Part shown: positions 59,478 through 64,000 of the stretch, piece by piece
How positions within the stretch are numbered: position 1 is the stretch's first letter
Layout: each line of letters begins with the position of its first letter
Source: Mesocentrotus franciscanus
Taxonomy: Eukaryota; Echinodermata; Echinoidea; Camarodonta; Strongylocentrotidae
DNA: 64,000 bases
Direction of reading: 5' to 3'
Assembly: GCA_037976565.1 (NCBI GenBank)
Contig: CP137683.1
Span: forward strand, 16,201,699 to 16,265,698
Program-made: the position numbers and the translations under genes
Notes under the pieces: model-generated
What the model was told of the DNA's origin: nothing
Seen by the model: only the letters and a program-made list of their open reading frames with translations
Database searches by the model: none

Positions 59478-59724
59478 GAAGACAGGGAACCAGACTCGAC
59501 TAGCACTTGTGCTAACTTCTGGTACCCCCTTTAACAACAAAAGTGTACACATAATCTTTTCTTTCATTTGTATAAAACATACTTTGTAAAACAATGTTTA
59601 TCTTATTGATGTGTAATGTTATTTGTCTTGTGTTATATTGTTATATTCTATGTAATCATGATTGATACATTATGTTTTACTTGTTCTTATTGTTGTTGTT
59701 AATAAATTCAAACTCAAACTCAAC
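59478..59724 (+). repeat. Possible LINE 3' UTR and tail
   Basis: A UTR-like stretch ends in TTGTTGTTGTTAATAAATTC followed by AAACTCAAACTCAAC, the short tandem tail seen in CR1/L2-like elements. There is no coding part. Confidence 0.35.
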
Positions 59725-60059
59725 ATATTTCTCTATATTTCAATAGTTATCTTGAATAATGACTTGAAACCTTTCAGAAAATTTCCTACATGTATGGTCA
59801 TTATGTAACCCCAAATTGCAAATTTCTTTTCGTTTCTAACAGAAAAGTTATAGCACTCTAAAGCTAACAATAAGCTAAAATGGCACTTTTAGTTGCTAAG
59901 GGCTGCCTTTTCCTTAGCAAAATTAACATTATCAGATGTATAATATACATCGTAAGGCATTTTCTTTAATAATGGCGCTTTGTGGAGAATATTCTTCAAA
60001 GCGAGTTGTCAAGTGATATTTAGCACGGGAAACATGATCGAATTTGAAGAAAAATGTTT

Positions 60060-60160
60060 GTAATAATAATGATGATAATAATGATAATAATGATAATAAT
60101 GATAATAATGATAATAATAATAACAATAAAAATAATACTAATAACAACAAAAACAATAAT
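60060..60160. repeat. (ATAATGATA)n microsatellite
   Basis: AATAATGAT-type triplet mixtures. A similar tract begins at about 63940 and runs to the window end. Confidence 0.9.
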
Positions 60161-62675
60161 ATTAATTATACATTGAGATATTATAGCGCATAGTGTCTCT
60201 GTGTGCTTTACATAAGTTTATATCAAAATAAAGTTAATTCGTATAATATATAATAATTTGATAATTTGGACAAATTAATATATAACCTTACCTCTCTTTA
60301 ACACCTATTTTTTCGACATCGTGTTTATTCGGGAAAAATCTAAATCTAAAATATCTAAAAACTTAATTTCCTGTCGACGGCTTAAATCTTCAAAATTTTA
60401 ATAAGTTTGACCCGGATTATTTCATAGGACTATTTTGGTTGTTATCTTCGCTAGTTTGATCCATAAATTTACTATTCTGTATAGGCTTACTACTTCCAAA
60501 GTCGAAATAAAAAGGTAATTTTTTCACTCATTGCACTTTTCTTAACTTCTTAAAACAATAAGAATCTCATACATACAGGTATTATGTATTCCTGCTCGAA
60601 TTATGAAAATACATCTCTTCAAGACAAGCAAAATGATATTCATTCGAAAGGAAAACATGATTTCCACATCATTTCAGATTAAAATCATGAAGAAGGAAAT
60701 ACTGAACAAAGAATATGCTGCATGCGCATAATCATATAAGACTGAAGAAATATTCATAGCATGAATATAGCTCGTGAAAATACCCATGTACATGTATCAA
60801 AGAGTTTGTTGTAGATGCATAAAATTGGTAAAATACAATCTTTTAAAGTAAAAGGGTTGGTAAAGTTCTACTCACCCTGCGTGTGATAAGGTTATACGAT
60901 GTACACTGTAGGAACTACCATGACCGCAGATAGATAATCGTAGCTTGCTAGAATGTGTATGATGAGGGGAGGAGGGAAAGGACTATTTCGATTTCCTCGG
61001 CAGCTAAGCAAACTGCTTTTAGCTCAGCGTAATCACGGTAATTGTACGGAGAACCACGGGAATGATCTTAACAAGCCATGATAGGACACACGAATGAGAA
61101 GAGATGAGTGGTAGAACGGCGGGGGCGGCGATAGAGATGGAGAGGGGATGGAAAAGAGACAGACAAACAGAGATGTGTGTATAGGAGCGGCGTAGCTCGT
61201 ATATTTACGGTGGGGTGTGATGGGGACTTTCTGCCACCAAAAGCAGAGGAAAAAGAAAACAGAAGCGTATTCAAAGTAAGAAAATCGACAAGGGAATAAA
61301 GAGCTTAGATATTTAACAACTTACAACTTGCAAATAGAAAAAAAAATGTATTTGCCTACGGAATTATATCCCCCTTTAGTAGATCGATGCCCATTAATAG
61401 GGAAAGGAGAAAGGGAGAGCGAGAGACAGAGTAAGGTTGTGGGTTGCGTGCGTGTGTGTGTGTGTGTGTGTGCGTGTGTGTGCGTGTGTGTGAGTGTGTG
61501 CGTGAGAGAGAGAGAGAGAGAGAGAAGAAGGGAGAGAGAGAGAACTAGAGAGAAAGGGGGTGAGTCCGTTTGGGTGTGAGGGAGAGAGATCGGGACAGAA
61601 AATGTATGGCATTGTTTTGTGTGTGTGTGTGTGTGTGTGCGAGCGAGAGCTGGAGGGGCGTGTGTTCCATAGTTCCTAGAAACTATGTTATTGTTGGTTT
61701 CATACGTCGAATTTTAATGATGTATCATCTTCTATTGGTTTGATAAATGCTTGTTAATATGATTGTTCCTCATTACCTTTCTCCGCTTTATATTTCTAAT
61801 GAATCTTTTCTACTTGGCTGTATCTCGAATTGATAAATACTTGTAAATCTAATCGTTCATCGTCATCTTTCTTCTTTGCATTTGTATTGATGTCTTTTCT
61901 CTTGTGTTGATAAGTGCTTCTAAATCGCTTAGTTCATCATTGTCTATCTGTTGAAAATGTCTATTAATAATATTGAAGAATAACTACCAATATCTTAAAC
62001 CACAATGCATACAAAACCACTGTGTTTCATATTATAATAGCAATATATCAATCACACTTAGGACGGTAATCTACTGGTTTTGTAACCCTTGGAAATGATA
62101 ATGACCAGAGAATAAAAGCCTTTATTCTAGAGAAAAAAAAAGTGTGTGTTTGACAGAGAGAGAGAACATTTAAGCCAAGAAAAAACGGGGAGAAAGCGTT
62201 CAAAAAAGGTGAAGAAAGTCTGACAGAGAAAGAGTGAGAGAGAGTGAGGGAATGGAGGTTGATACTATTCTCAGAAAGTTTATCAGATTTAAAGAATCGG
62301 AAACAGATGACTGAGTCAATAAAAAAAAACAATCACAGAACGTTTCATAAACGCAGAGCGGGGAAGTTCAATAAGAGACGGCGGGGAAGAGGAAACGAAT
62401 GACACAAAAAAGGATGAAGGTAGTGGAAGTACGGACGATAAATGAACCTCTATAGAGACGGGCTGAAACAAATAAATGAATCGCGAAGTGGAAAATGGAC
62501 AATTTGATATAGGCTGGATCACTCGGCAAAGAAGTGGACAGAACACTTGAACAGTTAGGTTGAAAATGAGTAAAACAGTTGAAAAAATGAAGGAGACATA
62601 CTTATGGAGAAAGAGAGAGAGAGATAGAAAGAGGGAGAGAGACAGGGGACAAAAAGAGGGAGAGAGACAGGGGAC

Positions 62676-62710
<35 letters not shown>

Positions 62711-63009
62711 GAAAGTGATACCTAGAAACAGAAAAATTGAGAATTCAAAGGCAGACTTCTAGAATGACGTCACAATCTTGTCATTTGTTATTTGAGATGT
62801 CCGGTGGACATCCTACGTGGAAAATGTACGGTAACGATTCATCAATTACTTCAAGAGATCGATGATAACGTAATGAGTACAATGCAAACACAGTGCAATG
62901 CGCTGTGATGCGCTTTATTCGACGCGATAGAGGGGAAGCACAGTGCAGAATACCTAATGCTCTTAATGTATTGGATAGATAAACTAGAGAGTCGTGTTCT
63001 CTGGTTCTT
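60161..63009. other. Intergenic DNA with GT and GA microsatellites
   Basis: (GT)n then (GA)n at about 61448-61535, (GT)n at 61618-61640, and GA-rich tracts at about 62152-62260 and 62608-62708. Open frames here are driven by these tracts. No gene recognised. Confidence 0.6.
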
Positions 63010-63017
63010 TAAAGACG

Positions 63018-63357
63018 CAGTGGCGGATCCAGGGGCCCGGGGCCCGGGCCCTCCCTAGAAAAAAACAGGTAAAAACACCCTTTTTTGAAAAAGAAGTTTG
63101 GCCGCCTCCTGGCGCCCAAGGGGTGGCGGTGGAAAAAATTTTCGGGTGCCAAAAAAGAATGTTGTGCTCACTACCCTGGCGCCCAAGGGGGGGGTGGTGG
63201 AAAAAAAATTACCAAAAAAATTTTCGGGTGCCAAAATTTTGTTTTTGCTCACTACCCCCCACTGAGCGAAAAATCGACCGGCACGATTTTCAAATTTTCG
63301 CACGAAGTGGGCCCCTTTTTAGGCCCCCTCTCTTGCCGCCGGCTGGATCCGCCCCTG
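63018..63357. repeat. hAT-like MITE, copy 3, with exact 8-bp duplication
   Basis: CAGTGGCGGATCCAGGGGCC at the left and GGCTGGATCCGCCCCTG at the right. TAAAGACG flanks both sides exactly (63010-63017, 63358-63365), the 8-bp hallmark of hAT transposition. The orientation is opposite to copies 1 and 2. Confidence 0.93.
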
Positions 63358-63365
63358 TAAAGACG

Positions 63366-64000
63366 TAAGTGAAATTTAGCTTGTCAGCATTTGAGAAGCA
63401 ATTTAAACTGGTCACGAATTTCTGTCACGTTTTGAAAAACGAGGCATAAACGTAGGGAAGGATAACAATTAGTTATATAAGTCGAGTATGGGTTTATTTC
63501 CGAAATAAACGAATCATTATTCGAACAAATACTTTAGAAATCCCATCGGCCTTATTCTAGCTGTTCATTATCTTCCTCTTACTTTTACTGCGCTTTTTAT
63601 TATCTTTGATAAAATTGTTGTAACAAAGGATCAAGATAAATATTTAACAAAAATAACAATAGAAAAGTACTGCCGGAAAAGAATATGTATATGAATAAAA
63701 AATAATCATGAGTGGCTGAACAAGAGTACTGTAAATATACTACGAATTCACATTGGTAATAAGAATCATTACTAGTTCAAATAAACTGCCGGAATGTGGC
63801 TGGTCAAGATACTACAAATATTAAAAATCAAAATTGAAAATAAAAATTGATATAAGTTATAAGTTTAATGGGATCAAGTATGAAAGGAATCATCGTCATC
63901 CTGTTTCAAAACTTACTTTCTACCTGGCCTTTCATCGCTATAATAATAATAATAGTAATAATAACCATAATAATAATGATAATAATGATAATAATGATAA
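63366..64000. other. Intergenic DNA to window end
   Basis: AT-rich with no gene seen. It ends in an ATA/ATG triplet microsatellite from about 63940. Confidence 0.5.

Noticed and set aside
61328..61612. Val/Cys- and Arg/Glu-rich frames
   Set aside because: They are products of adjacent GT and GA microsatellites.

Overview
The window is nuclear DNA of an animal. It is AT-rich and gene-poor, with phase-consistent GT-AG introns, long microsatellites and many non-autonomous transposons. The repeat style (hAT-like GGCGGATCCAGG elements, TTAA-flanked MITEs, foldback elements, a tRNA-derived SINE) and the TMEM106, sulfotransferase and peptide-type GPCR genes suggest a marine invertebrate deuterostome, most likely an echinoderm such as a sea urchin. 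The sequence alone does not prove the species.

Four host genes are visible. (1) The last coding exon of an unidentified membrane protein lies at 569-803 (+). (2) A complete TMEM106-family gene lies at 15799-29841 (+), with seven coding exons whose phases join without a break into a 279-residue protein. Its acceptor at 15744-15745 implies an unseen upstream untranslated exon. (3) A single-exon Golgi-type carbohydrate sulfotransferase lies at 38793-40001 (+). (4) A single-exon rhodopsin-class GPCR lies at 49005-50075 (-). They do not form a pathway or operon-like group; each looks like an independent transcription unit.

Repeats fill most of the rest. Intron 2 of TMEM106 holds a satellite-like array of about 155-170 bp units, each carrying a GGGTCAAAGGTCA-like box, which matches the consensus of a DR1 nuclear-receptor site. 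A 4.1-kb DNA transposon (18634-22758) has inserted into this array. It carries a decayed minus-strand gene with a FEN/XPG-like nuclease core and a cysteine-rich CXC-like tail. Other elements include five TTAA-flanked MITE families, a six-copy MITE family with GGGGGTGTTTCAC ends and 2-bp duplications, a 1.86-kb inverted-repeat element with a hAT-like MITE nested in it, two foldback elements with exact 13-bp target duplications, a 378-bp near-perfect palindrome, and a roughly 2.5-kb minisatellite of 38-bp purine-rich units.

By region: 1-15 kb is the terminal exon followed by repeats; 15.7-29.9 kb is TMEM106 with its invaded introns; 30-38.7 kb is MITEs and unique AT-rich DNA; 38.8-50.1 kb holds the sulfotransferase and GPCR among MITEs, a SINE and a LINE tail; 50-64 kb is MITEs, the minisatellite and microsatellites, with no convincing gene.
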